A DNA stretch of 64,000 nucleotides from Streptomyces thermolilacinus SPC6 (GTDB lineage: Bacteria; Actinomycetota; Actinomycetes; Streptomycetales; Streptomycetaceae): positions 1,775,895 to 1,839,894 of the forward strand of contig NZ_ASHX02000001.1 of assembly GCF_000478605.2 (NCBI RefSeq), read 5' to 3'. Under the pieces are notes generated by a model. The model did not search any database. It had not been told where the DNA came from and was given only the letters and a program-made list of their open reading frames with translations. The position numbers were made by a program, and so were the translations under genes. Positions 45,866 to 55,005 of this stretch are shown piece after piece. Numbering within the stretch: position 1 is the first letter of the stretch; the number at the start of each line of letters is the position of its first letter.

Positions 45866-47127
45866 AGGGCCGAACCGGCCTTCCAGCGGGCCCAGCCCAT
45901 GTTCCAGCCGCCCAGGCCGTTGTCGGGAGCCACCTTCCGGTCGCGCGAGTTGACCACCTCGACGACGTCCCCGACAAGGGTGCGGTCGAAGAACCAGCCC
46001 GCCGGGGACTCGGCGCTGCCGCCCTTCACATCGCGCAGCCCGACGCAGCCGTGACTCACGTTGGCCGCGCCGAACACCGACGGCCCGGCCCAGTAGTTGC
46101 CGTGCAGGAAGGTGCCGGACTCGGTCAGCCGCATCGCGTGCGGCACGTCCTTGATGTCGTACTCGCTCTTGCCGCTCGCGTCCTTGAAGCCGACCGTCGC
46201 GCCGTTCATCCTGGTCACCTCGTACAGCTCGGTCACCACCATCTTCCCGTTGTACGTGGTCGTCTCAGGGGCCCCGGCCGTGACGGGCAGCGTCGCCAGG
46301 AGGCGGCCGTCGCGGCGTACCTCCATCGTGTGGGCGGCCGCGTCGACGCGGGAGACCTGCGAGCGGCCCACCGTGAAGGACACGGTCCGCCGCTGGATGC
46401 CGTACACGCCGGGCGCCGCCTCCACGTCCCGCAGCCGCACGTCCACGGTGACCCGCGTGCCGGACCGCCAGTACCGCTCGGGGCGCAGGTCGAGCCGTTC
46501 GTCGCCGAACCAGTGGGCGGCGACCTCGACGGGCGGGTCGGCGGTGACGCGGATGGCCCGCTCCACGGCGGCACGGTTTCGCACGGGCCGGTTGAAGCGG
46601 AACGAGACGATCATGCCGGTGCCCACCGTGGCCCGGTCCTCGGGCGCGAAGTACCCGATGAAGCGGCTCTCCGGTACGAGGGTGGTGAACGTCGTGTGCC
46701 GGGCCGAGCGGCGTCCGCGCCCGTCCACGGCGACGGCGTCCACCGCGTACTTGGCGGCGAGCGCCAGCCGCGTCCCCGGCCCGGGCCGCCAGCTCCGCCC
46801 GTCGGGCGCCACCGCGCCGGGCACCTCGGCCGGCTCCGCGTCCTGGACGCGGCGCACCCGTACGGACTCCAGCCGCCCGTCCGGGACCCGCACCTCCAGG
46901 CGGCCGTCCGGCGGCACGCCCCGCGCCCCGTCGTCCGGGGTCACCCGGATCGTGTCGGCCTCCCGCGCCGCCGCACCCTTCCCGCCGCCGAAGCCACCGA
47001 AGGGGCCTGAGCCCCCGGAGTCGCCGAAGAGGCCGCCCGCGCCGCACCCGGCGAGTCCGGCCGCCACCGCCGCCCAGGCCATCGCCGCCGCGACGCCGAG
47101 CCCTGCCCGTTTCCCTACGTTTCTCAC
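45859..47127 (-). CDS. L,D-transpeptidase lipoprotein (YkuD), copy 2
   Basis: A paralogue of the gene at 44250-45506, about 422 residues from the GTG at 47127. The lipobox is AAGLAGCGAG. The same order of Ig-like domains and YkuD domain is kept, with HGNYW ... ANVSHGCVGLRDV intact and the tail GLGGWNMGWARW. A Gly-rich stretch follows the lipid anchor. The start is uncertain because no strong ribosome-binding site precedes it. Both copies should act outside the membrane. Confidence 0.9.
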   Translation of the reverse strand: MRNVGKRAGLGVAAAMAWAAVAAGLAGCGAGGLFGDSGGSGPFGGFGGGKGAAAREADTIRVTPDDGARGVPPDGRLEVRVPDGRLESVRVRRVQDAEPAEVPGAVAPDGRSWRPGPGTRLALAAKYAVDAVAVDGRGRRSARHTTFTTLVPESRFIGYFAPEDRATVGTGMIVSFRFNRPVRNRAAVERAIRVTADPPVEVAAHWFGDERLDLRPERYWRSGTRVTVDVRLRDVEAAPGVYGIQRRTVSFTVGRSQVSRVDAAAHTMEVRRDGRLLATLPVTAGAPETTTYNGKMVVTELYEVTRMNGATVGFKDASGKSEYDIKDVPHAMRLTESGTFLHGNYWAGPSVFGAANVSHGCVGLRDVKGGSAESPAGWFFDRTLVGDVVEVVNSRDRKVAPDNGLGGWNMGWARWKAGSALR

Positions 47128-47438
47128 AGTTCGTCCAACGACGGGCGAGGGCGGGGGAAACGTCTGTACGGGTCGTGTCGGGCCCGCCCCATGTTGGGAG
47201 CCGGGCAGTCCGGGCAGAACACGGGGAGGACCGGATCGGGGCGGACGGGAGCCCGGGACCGGTCGCCGGACGAGCCGCGGGAGGCCGGCAGGTGTCGAGC
47301 GCAGCCGAGCAGAGGCCAGTTCAGGGTGCCCTCCAGGGGCCGCTCCAGGATTCCCCGGGGCCGGTTCCAGGGGTGCCGGACGCACACTCCGGGGTACGCC
47401 GCGCAGGACCGGACGGGTTACGCCGCGGGACCCGGGCG
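47128..47438. other. 311-bp divergent spacer, transpeptidase copy 2 / glgX
   Basis: Control region for two divergent genes. It contains short direct repeats: GTTCAGGGTGCC-like and GTTCCAGGGGTGCC near 47321 and 47366, and GGGTACGCCGCG with GGGTTACGCCGCG at about 47393 and 47415. No clear -35/-10 pair is seen. Confidence 0.45.
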
Positions 47439-49646
47439 GTGACGCACACCGGCCCCGGAGCCGGTACGGGCGCGTCCTCGCCCCCGCCGCCACCCGTGTG
47501 GCCGGGGTCGCCGACACCGCTCGGCGCCCGCTTCCGCCCCGGCCCGGACGGGGTGGCGGGCACCAACTTCGCGCTGTGGGCGGGCGGCGCCGAGGCCGTC
47601 GAGGTGTGCCTCTTCGCACCCGACGGCACCGAGACGCGGGTGCCGCTGACCGAGCTGACCCACGAGATCTGGCACGGCTTCGTGCCGGGCGTGCGGCCGG
47701 GCCAGCGGTACGGCTACCGGGTGCACGGCCGCTGGGACCCGTGGACCGGCGCCCGCTGGAACCCGGCGAAGCTGCTCCTCGATCCGTACGCCCGCGCGGT
47801 GGACGGCGACTTCGACCGGCTCCCGCCGGAGGTGTACGGGCACGTACGGGACTGGCCGGACCAGCATGTCGCCGACACGGTCCGCGACGACCGCGACTCG
47901 GCGCCGTACGTGCCGAAGGGCGTCGTGGTGCACGACGAGGCGCCCGGCGACGAGTGGACCGACGACCGCAGGCCCAAGACCCCGTGGGCGGACTCCGTCA
48001 TCTACGAGCTCCACGTACGGGGCTTCACCCGGCGCCACCCCGGCGTCCCGGAGGAACTGCGCGGCACGTACGCGGGCCTCGCGCACCCCGCGGCGGTCGA
48101 GCACCTCGTACGGCTCGGGGTGACGGCGGTGGAGCTGCTGCCGGTCCATCAGTTCGCGCACGAGGACCATCTGCTGCGGCGCGGGCTGCGCAACCACTGG
48201 GGCTACAACTCCATCGGCTACTTCGCCCCGCACGCCGCGTACGCCGCGACGGGGACGGGCGGGCAGCAGGTCGGCGAGTTCCGGCGGATGGTGCGGGCGC
48301 TGCACGAGGCCGGGATCGAGGTGATCCTCGACGTCGTCTACAACCACACGGCGGAGGCCGGCGAGCTGGGCCCGATGCTGTCGCTGCGCGGCATCGACAA
48401 CCGGGGCTACTACCGGCTCCAGCCCGACGCCCGCCGGTACGCCGACTACACGGGCTGCGGCAACACGCTGCACGTCGTGCAGCCGCAGGTGCTGCGGCTC
48501 ATCACGGACTCGCTGCGCTACTGGGTCACGGAGATGGGCGTGGACGGCTTCCGCTTCGACCTGGCGGCGGCGCTGGCCAGGTCGATGCACGACGTGGACA
48601 TGCTGTCGCCGTTCCTCGCGGTGATCGCGCAGGACCCGGTGCTGCGGCGGGTGAAACTGATCGCCGAGCCGTGGGACGTGGGCAGCGGCGGCTACCAGGT
48701 GGGCGCCTTCCCGCCGCTGTGGACCGAGTGGAACGACCGGTACCGGGACGCGGTGCGGGACTTCTGGCGCGGCGCCCTGCCCGACGTACGGGACCTCGGG
48801 TACCGCCTGTCGGGGTCGAGCGACCTGTACGCGTGGGGCGGGCGCCGCCCGTACGCCTCGGTCAACTTCGTCACCGCGCACGACGGGTTCACCCTGCGGG
48901 ACCTCGTGTCGTACGAGCGCAAGCACAACGAGGCGAACGGCGAGGACAACCGGGACGGCACGAACGACAACCGCTCCTGGAACTGCGGCGCCGAGGGCGA
49001 GACCGGCGACGAGGCGGTGAACGCGCTGCGCCGCCGCCAGATCCGCAACCTGCTGACCACGCTGCTGCTGTCCACGGGCGTGCCGATGCTGGTCGCGGGC
49101 GACGAGATGGGCCGCACCCAGGGCGGCAACAACAACGCGTACTGCCAGGACAACGAGACCGGCTGGTTGGACTGGTCGCTGCTGGAGGAGCCGTGGGCGC
49201 GGGAGCTGCTGGCGCTGTCCCGGCGGCTGCTGGCGCTGCGCCACGCGCACCCGGTGCTGCGGCGGCGGGCGTTCTTCTCGGGCCGCCGGCAGGGCGCGGA
49301 CGGGCTGCGGGACCTGGCGTGGTTCACGGCGGCGGGCGCGGAGATGACGGAGGGCGACTGGTACGCGCCGGCCCGGACGATCGCGTTCTACCTGTCGGGG
49401 CGGGACATCCCGGGGCGCGACGAGCGGGGCCGGGCGATCGTGGACGACAGCTTCCTGGTGATCCTCCACGCGGGTGACGGGCCGCTGGAGCACCGGCTGC
49501 CGGGGCCGCCGTGGGCGGAGGAGTACGAGCTGGTCGTGGACACCTCACGGGAGGAGCAGGACGAGGCACCGGGCGTGATGTGCCGGGGCGGCGACCCCGT
49601 GACGGTACCGGCCAGGTCGGCGCTGCTGTGGCGGGTGGTCGCGTGA
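47439..49646 (+). CDS. glgX: Glycogen debranching enzyme GlgX
   Basis: A GH13 isoamylase-type enzyme that cuts alpha-1,6 branches left by phosphorylase. 735 residues from the GTG at 47439; the ribosome-binding site is weak and the start could be upstream. An N-terminal CBM48 domain (RPGPDGVAGTNFALWAGGAEAVEVCLF) precedes the barrel. Catalytic residues are the Asp in VDGFRFDLA, the Glu in LIAEPWDVG and the His-Asp of FVTAHDGFT. It works with the phosphorylase encoded at 57938-60583. A 19-bp repeat spans its stop codon. Confidence 0.95.
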   Translation: MTHTGPGAGTGASSPPPPPVWPGSPTPLGARFRPGPDGVAGTNFALWAGGAEAVEVCLFAPDGTETRVPLTELTHEIWHGFVPGVRPGQRYGYRVHGRWDPWTGARWNPAKLLLDPYARAVDGDFDRLPPEVYGHVRDWPDQHVADTVRDDRDSAPYVPKGVVVHDEAPGDEWTDDRRPKTPWADSVIYELHVRGFTRRHPGVPEELRGTYAGLAHPAAVEHLVRLGVTAVELLPVHQFAHEDHLLRRGLRNHWGYNSIGYFAPHAAYAATGTGGQQVGEFRRMVRALHEAGIEVILDVVYNHTAEAGELGPMLSLRGIDNRGYYRLQPDARRYADYTGCGNTLHVVQPQVLRLITDSLRYWVTEMGVDGFRFDLAAALARSMHDVDMLSPFLAVIAQDPVLRRVKLIAEPWDVGSGGYQVGAFPPLWTEWNDRYRDAVRDFWRGALPDVRDLGYRLSGSSDLYAWGGRRPYASVNFVTAHDGFTLRDLVSYERKHNEANGEDNRDGTNDNRSWNCGAEGETGDEAVNALRRRQIRNLLTTLLLSTGVPMLVAGDEMGRTQGGNNNAYCQDNETGWLDWSLLEEPWARELLALSRRLLALRHAHPVLRRRAFFSGRRQGADGLRDLAWFTAAGAEMTEGDWYAPARTIAFYLSGRDIPGRDERGRAIVDDSFLVILHAGDGPLEHRLPGPPWAEEYELVVDTSREEQDEAPGVMCRGGDPVTVPARSALLWRVVA

Positions 49647-49674
49647 GCGGGGCTCGTGGCCGCGTGAGCGGGGC
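49635..49674. repeat. 19-bp repeat over the glgX stop codon
   Basis: The segments 49635-49653 and 49656-49674 differ at one position (offset 21 bp). The first contains the glgX TGA (49644-49646). Confidence 0.85.
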
Positions 49675-49747
49675 GGGGTGAACGCCGGGGGCGTTCGGCG
49701 GAAAACCATGTGAGCGATGTCAGTGGTGAACCCTACTCTCGGTCCTG

Positions 49748-51562
49748 ATGTCTGCCTCCGCTCTCGCCCCCTCGCGTCCCGTCGCCCCCAAGCGCTCCGT
49801 CGTGCGCTCGCTGCTGCGGCTGTGGCCGTATCTGCGGCCGGTGCGGGTGCGGTTCTGCACGGCCGCGTTCGTCGCGGTCGTCGCGTCCTGTCTGAGCCTG
49901 GTCATCCCGCTGGTGCTGAAGTGGATGGTGGACGGTCCCGTCGCCGCAGGTGACCCGGGCGGCGTATGGCTGGGGGCGCTCGCCGTACTGGGGCTCGGGG
50001 TGGCCGAGGCGCTGCTGTTCGGGCTCCGGCGGTGGCTGGTGGCGCGGCCCATGACGGCGGTCGAGGCGTCCCTGCGCGCGGATCTGTACCGGCGGTTGCA
50101 GCGGCTGCCGGTGGCGTTCCACGACCGGTGGGCGTCGGGGCAGCTCCTCTCGCGCGGGACGACGGACCTGTCGCTGCTGCGGATGTTCCTGGTGTTCCCG
50201 CTGACGTTCCTGTTCGTCAACGGGGTGACGGTGCTGGCGGGCTTCGTGGTGCTGCTGGCTCAGGACTGGTCGCTGGGGCTGGTGCTGCTGCTGCCGGTGG
50301 TGCCGTTGATCGTGGGCTGTTCGCTGTTCGAGACGCGGTACTCGAAGGTGGCGCGCCAGGCGCAGGACCAGGTGGGCGACCTGACGACGGTGGTCGAGGA
50401 GAGCGTGCTCGGCATCCGGGTCGTGAAGGGTTTCGGGCGGCACCGCAGCCAGGCGCGCGCGTTCCGGGTGCTGGCCGAGCGGCTGCGCGGCACGGAGCTG
50501 CGCAAGGCGCGGCTGCTGGCGGCGATCTGGGCGTTCATCACGACCGTCCCCGAGCTGGCGATCGGCGCGGCGCTGGTGCTGGGCACGGTGCAGGTGGCGG
50601 ACGGCGACCTGTCGGCGGGGACGCTGGTGGCGTTCCTCTCGACGGCGCTGGCGCTGCGGTGGCCGGTGGAGTCCATCGGCTTCCTGCTGGCGATGAGCCA
50701 GGAGGCGGCGACGGCGACGGAGCGGTACTTCGAGGTGATGGACCAGCCGGAGGAGGTCGCCGACCGGGCCCCGGCCGCCGTGGCCGCGGGGCGGGAGGCT
50801 CCGGGGCGGAAGGCGCCGGGCGGGGTGGTGTTCGAGGGGGTGACCTTCCGCTACCCGGACGCGCCACCGGGCTCGCCGCCGGTGCTGCGCGGAGTGGACC
50901 TGCACATCCGGCCGGGCGAGACGCTGGCCCTGGTGGGGGCGACGGGCTCCGGCAAGACGACGCTGACGGCGCTGGTGCCGCGCCTGTACGAGCTGACGGA
51001 GGGGCGCGTCCTGCTGGACGGCGAGGACATCGCCGAGATGCCCAGGGAGCGGCTGCGGTCGCTGGTGTCCGTGGCGTTCGAGGAGCCGACGCTGTTCTCG
51101 GCGAGCGTCCGGGACAACGTGCTGATGGGCGCGGGCCCGGAGGCGGGCGACGTGGAGCTGCGGCGGGCGCTGGACGTGGCGCAGGCCGGCTTCGTGGCCG
51201 ACCTGCCGCAGGGGGCGGCGACCGAGGTGGGCGAGCAGGGCCTGAGCCTGTCGGGCGGTCAGCGGCAGCGGCTGGCGCTGGCGCGCGCTGTGGCGGGCCA
51301 CCCCAGGTTCCTCGTTTTGGACGACCCGCTGTCCGCGCTGGACGTGCACACGGAGGCGCTGGTGGAGGCCGCCCTGCGGGAGGTGCTGCGGGACACGACC
51401 GCGCTGGTGGTGGCGCACCGGCCCTCGACGGTGCTGCTCGCCGACCGGGTGGCGCTGCTGTCGGAGGGCAGGATCGCGGCGGTCGGGACGCACCAGGAGC
51501 TGCTGCGGACCAGCGCCGAGTACGCGTGGCTGATGTCGGGCGCGGAGGACGGGAAGCGATGA
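49748..51562 (+). CDS. ABC exporter half-transporter, subunit 1 (degenerate Walker B)
   Basis: A 604-residue transporter of the ABC exporter type: six membrane spans (residues about 20-330) followed by an ATPase domain with Walker A GATGSGKTT and signature LSGGQRQRL. The Walker B reads LVLDDPLSALD, with Asp where catalytic Glu is usual. The stop overlaps the next start by 4 bp, so it pairs with the downstream half-transporter. The ATG lies about ten bases after a TACTCT -10-like box and has no clear ribosome-binding site; the message may be leaderless. Substrate unknown. Confidence 0.92.
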   Translation: MSASALAPSRPVAPKRSVVRSLLRLWPYLRPVRVRFCTAAFVAVVASCLSLVIPLVLKWMVDGPVAAGDPGGVWLGALAVLGLGVAEALLFGLRRWLVARPMTAVEASLRADLYRRLQRLPVAFHDRWASGQLLSRGTTDLSLLRMFLVFPLTFLFVNGVTVLAGFVVLLAQDWSLGLVLLLPVVPLIVGCSLFETRYSKVARQAQDQVGDLTTVVEESVLGIRVVKGFGRHRSQARAFRVLAERLRGTELRKARLLAAIWAFITTVPELAIGAALVLGTVQVADGDLSAGTLVAFLSTALALRWPVESIGFLLAMSQEAATATERYFEVMDQPEEVADRAPAAVAAGREAPGRKAPGGVVFEGVTFRYPDAPPGSPPVLRGVDLHIRPGETLALVGATGSGKTTLTALVPRLYELTEGRVLLDGEDIAEMPRERLRSLVSVAFEEPTLFSASVRDNVLMGAGPEAGDVELRRALDVAQAGFVADLPQGAATEVGEQGLSLSGGQRQRLALARAVAGHPRFLVLDDPLSALDVHTEALVEAALREVLRDTTALVVAHRPSTVLLADRVALLSEGRIAAVGTHQELLRTSAEYAWLMSGAEDGKR

Positions 51563-53454
51563 CGGCTCAGGACCAGACGCTGGACGAGCGCGACGCGCCC
51601 CGGCACACACCGGAGGCCAAGGCAGCCCCGGAGGGCGCCGGGGAGCCGGACGGGCGGGACCCGTTCGACCGGGACGCGCTGCCGACACCGAAGGGCGCGA
51701 CGGGGGCGCTGCTGCGGTCGCTGCTGGCGCCCCGGCGGGCGTGGGTGGCGCTGTCGGCGCTGCTGCTGCTCCTCCAGCAGGCGGCCGTGCAGGCGGGCCC
51801 GCTGCTGGTGGCGTACGCCATCGACCGTGCCGTACCGGCGCTGCGCCAGGGCGACCACGGGCCGGTGGTGGCGGTGGCCGTCGGGTACGGGCTGTGCGCG
51901 CTGGGCGCCGGGCTGTTCCAGTACGGCTTCATCGGCGCGTCCGCGCGGGTCAACCAGGATGTGCTGCTCGACCTGCGGGGCCGGATCTTCCGCCACGCGC
52001 AGGCGCTGAGCGTGGACTTCCACGAGCGGTACACGTCGGGGCGGCTGATCTCGCGTTCGACGACCGATGTGGAGTCGCTGCGGGAGCTGCTGAGCGAGGG
52101 GCTCCAGGAGCTGATCAACGTGGTGCTGTCGTTCGTCAGCATCTCGCTGATCCTGCTGTGGCTGGACTGGGGCATCGGCGCGGTCGCGGTGGCCTCGTTC
52201 GTGCCGCTGTACCTGCTGGTGCAGCTGTACCGGCGGCGGGCGTCGGCCGCGTTCAGCGCACGGTCCACGGCGATCGCGGCCGTGATCGTGAAGTTCGCGG
52301 AGACGATGAACGGCATCCGGCCGGTGCGGGCGTTCCGCCGCGAGCGGTCCAACGACGAGGTGTTCGGCGCGCTGAACCACCACCACGAGCGGCGCAACGG
52401 CGACGCGATCCTGGAGATGGCCCGCTATGTGGTGGGCTCCCGGCTGGTCGCGAACACCGCCGTCGCCGGCATGGTGCTGTGGGGCGCCTACCGGGTCGCG
52501 GACGGCACGCTGGCGCTGGGCGTGCTGGCGGCGGCGGTGCTGTACATGCGGCGGCTGTACGACCCGATCGACCGGCTGGGGATGTTCCTCAACGCGTACG
52601 AGTCGGCCGCCGCGTCCCTGGAGAAGATCGCAGGCCTGCTGGCGCAGCGGCCCACCGTGCCCGAGCCCGGCCCGAAGGAGGCGCGGGAGCTGCCGCCGCG
52701 GCCGGAGGGGGCGCCGGGCCGGGAGGTCGTCTTCGAGGGCGTCAGCTTCGGGTACCGCACGGGCGGCGAGGTGCTGCCGCGCTTCGACCTGACGATCCCG
52801 GCCGGGCAGACGGTCGCGGTGGTCGGCTCGACGGGTGCGGGCAAGTCCACGCTGGCGAAGCTGCTGGCCCGCTTCTACGACCCGTCCCGGGGGCGCGTCC
52901 TCCTCGACGGCGTGGACCTGCGGGAGCTGACCACGGCGGAGCTGCGGCGCGGTGTGGTGATGGTGACGCAGGAGGCGTTCCTGTTCTCCGGGACGGTCGC
53001 GGAGAACATCGCCGTGGGCCGCCCGGACGCGACGCGCGAGGAGATCGAGCACGCCGCGAAGGCGATCGGCGCCCATGACTTCATCGCGGCGCTGCCCGAC
53101 GGGTACGACACGGACGTGCGCAAGCGCGGCGGGCGGATCTCGGCGGGCCAGCGACAGCTGGTGGCGTTCGCCCGCGCGCTGCTCGCGGACCCGGGGGTGC
53201 TGATCCTGGACGAGGCGACCAGTTCGCTGGACATCCCCGGGGAGCGGGCGGTGCAGCGGGCCATGGACACGGTGCTGCACGGCCGTACGGCGGTGGTGAT
53301 CGCGCACCGGCTGTCCACGGTGGAGATCGCCGACCGGGTGCTGGTGATGGAGCACGGCCGGATCGTGGAGGACGGGCCGCCCGAGCGGCTGATCGCCGGG
53401 GACGGCCGGTTCGCCGGTCTCCACCGGGCGTGGCGGGAGAGCCTGGTGGGGTGA
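51559..53454 (+). CDS. ABC exporter half-transporter, subunit 2
   Basis: A 631-residue partner. It has an acidic/Pro-rich N-terminal extension of about 45 residues before the six spans. The ATPase domain has Walker A GSTGAGKST and intact Walker B LILDEATSSLD, but the signature reads ISAGQRQ instead of LSGGQ. The ATG at 51559 overlaps the previous stop (ATGA). In heterodimeric exporters this arrangement gives one functional and one degenerate ATP site. Confidence 0.93.
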   Translation: MTAQDQTLDERDAPRHTPEAKAAPEGAGEPDGRDPFDRDALPTPKGATGALLRSLLAPRRAWVALSALLLLLQQAAVQAGPLLVAYAIDRAVPALRQGDHGPVVAVAVGYGLCALGAGLFQYGFIGASARVNQDVLLDLRGRIFRHAQALSVDFHERYTSGRLISRSTTDVESLRELLSEGLQELINVVLSFVSISLILLWLDWGIGAVAVASFVPLYLLVQLYRRRASAAFSARSTAIAAVIVKFAETMNGIRPVRAFRRERSNDEVFGALNHHHERRNGDAILEMARYVVGSRLVANTAVAGMVLWGAYRVADGTLALGVLAAAVLYMRRLYDPIDRLGMFLNAYESAAASLEKIAGLLAQRPTVPEPGPKEARELPPRPEGAPGREVVFEGVSFGYRTGGEVLPRFDLTIPAGQTVAVVGSTGAGKSTLAKLLARFYDPSRGRVLLDGVDLRELTTAELRRGVVMVTQEAFLFSGTVAENIAVGRPDATREEIEHAAKAIGAHDFIAALPDGYDTDVRKRGGRISAGQRQLVAFARALLADPGVLILDEATSSLDIPGERAVQRAMDTVLHGRTAVVIAHRLSTVEIADRVLVMEHGRIVEDGPPERLIAGDGRFAGLHRAWRESLVG

Positions 53455-53517
53455 GCCGGGGCGGTCCAGGGGGGATACGCGGTGGGCGCGGCACCGGCCG
53501 CGCCCGCGCCCGCCGCG

Positions 53518-53862
53518 TCAGCGGAACGTGTGGACGACCTCGATGCGGCCGACGATGTGGGCGTTGAACTCGTCCAGCTCCTCGGCCGGGACCCACAGTT
53601 CGAGGATCGTCTCGCCGCCCGCCTGCCGTACGGGGTAGCGGGAGACGAAGGCCGTGTCGATCTCGAACCGGGTGACGTATCCGACGCCGCTGTGCTTCAC
53701 GTTCCAGTCGCGGGCGATGCGGATCGCGTAGTCCTCGTTGAGCACGGGGTAGAAGATCGGCTGCTCGGGGAGGCGCGGCGGCCAGGCCCGCCACTCCGCC
53801 TCGCGCACCAGGTCCAGCTCCTGGGGGCCGGTGGGGCGCCAGAGGGTGGTGGTCGGGTTCAT
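53518..53862 (-). CDS. Conserved actinobacterial protein of unknown function
   Basis: A 114-residue protein starting MNPTTTLWRPTGPQELDLV and containing RLPEQPIFYPVLNEDYA and GVGYVTRFEIDTAFVSRY. Homologues in Streptomyces are often labelled ADP-ribosylation/crystallin J1, though it has no visible ADP-ribosylglycohydrolase motif, so I do not accept that name as function. I start at the ATG at 53862. It lies 22 bp after the serine hydrolase stop on the same strand. Confidence 0.85.
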   Translation of the reverse strand: MNPTTTLWRPTGPQELDLVREAEWRAWPPRLPEQPIFYPVLNEDYAIRIARDWNVKHSGVGYVTRFEIDTAFVSRYPVRQAGGETILELWVPAEELDEFNAHIVGRIEVVHTFR

Positions 53863-53884
53863 GGCCGTACTGCTTCCTGCGGGG

Positions 53885-54781
53885 TCACGGGGTGTCACCG
53901 GAACCGTAGGACGGGGCCGCGGGGTCCGGCGACCGGTTTTCGGTGAGCAGGGCCGCGCCGAGCCGGTCGGTGTCCTCAGGGCGGCCGCCGAGCCGGTGCG
54001 CCAGCACCCAGTCGCCGCTGCCGGTGTCCGCCCCGGCGAAGGCGGAGGCGTGCCGGGTGGCGCCGTTGTGCCACAGCAGCCGGCCGGCGCGCTGCCACGC
54101 GGAGGCGGGTTCGCCGAACCGCCGCTCCACGAGCAGTGCGCTCACCACCGAGGCCAGCGCGCGGGGCGTCGCCCACAGGCCGCCCGCGGGCAGGATCGCG
54201 CCGTCCATCGTCCACCCGGCGCGCGTCCGGCCGAACCGGCCCCGCGCTCGCAGCGTCCGGTCGGCGGGCGGCGCGACGGCCACCTCGTCGGCGACGCCCA
54301 GCGGTTCCAGGACGTGCGCCCGCAGCAGTTCCCCGTACGGGCGCCCGGCCGCGGCGGCCAGGGCGGCGCCCAGCACGGCGTACCCGAAGTTCGAGTACTC
54401 CGTGCGCCGCCCGGGCTCGCCGGCCGCGAGCCGGTCGAGGCGGGGGAGCATCCCGGCGAGGGCCTCGGCGGTGAACGGGGCGTACGGGTCGCGGCCCGGC
54501 CCGGTGCCCGGGGGCAGCCGGGGCAGGCCGGACGTGTGGTCCATCAGGTGCCGCAGTGTGATGCCGCTCGGGGGCGCGTCCGGCAGCCACCGCTCCACCG
54601 GGTCGTCCACGCCGAGGAGCCCGGCGGCGGCCATGCGGACCAGGGCGGTGCCGGTGAGGACCTTGGTGAGCGAGCCGATCTCCACGAACAGCGCCGGGTC
54701 GTGCCCGTGTTCCACCCGGGGCTCACGGCCGGGGCGCAGCACGCACAGCGGTACGGCGGTACGGAACGGCCAGGGACTCAC
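53885..54781 (-). CDS. Beta-lactamase-like serine hydrolase (class C / PBP type)
   Basis: A 298-residue serine hydrolase. Motifs: SxxK nucleophile in IGSLTKVLTG, YSN in TEYSNFGYAVLGAAL and HNG-type third motif in LLWHNGATRH. It lacks an obvious signal peptide, so it may be cytoplasmic. Such proteins include D-aminopeptidases, esterases and lactamase homologues; substrate cannot be told. GTG start at 54781 with a GGGAGGG site. Likely co-transcribed with the small gene downstream. Confidence 0.88.
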   Translation of the reverse strand: MSPWPFRTAVPLCVLRPGREPRVEHGHDPALFVEIGSLTKVLTGTALVRMAAAGLLGVDDPVERWLPDAPPSGITLRHLMDHTSGLPRLPPGTGPGRDPYAPFTAEALAGMLPRLDRLAAGEPGRRTEYSNFGYAVLGAALAAAAGRPYGELLRAHVLEPLGVADEVAVAPPADRTLRARGRFGRTRAGWTMDGAILPAGGLWATPRALASVVSALLVERRFGEPASAWQRAGRLLWHNGATRHASAFAGADTGSGDWVLAHRLGGRPEDTDRLGAALLTENRSPDPAAPSYGSGDTP

Positions 54782-55005
54782 CGGCTGCCCTCCCGCCCGT
54801 CCAACGCCCGCCCTGCGGACGGCCGCCCGTCCACCGGCCCGTCAGGTCCGCGATGCCGTGGTGGGGTCGGCCTGCTCACTGCTGCCACTGGTGGAACCCT
54901 CTCTCGGTGTCATACGCCGCCCATGAGGACCGGATACCGCCCGCCCGGGTTCCCTCACCGCGCCCTGCGCGCCGCGTACCGCCCGCGCCCGCCACGCGGA
55001 CGGGC
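54782..55005. other. Spacer upstream of the serine hydrolase
   Basis: No gene is seen. It contains a short direct repeat (CGCCCGTCCAACG / CGCCCGTCCACCG near 54797 and 54826). It is presumably the promoter region of the serine hydrolase gene; no sigma box was recognised. Confidence 0.35.

Noticed and set aside
49966..51558. N-terminal extension of the second ABC subunit to 1,162 residues
   Set aside because: The extension is an out-of-frame reading of the first subunit; the ATG at 51559 with the ATGA overlap is the real start.
53518..53862. ADP-ribosylation/crystallin J1 function for the small protein
   Set aside because: That label comes from database habit; the 114 residues hold no ADP-ribosylglycohydrolase motif.
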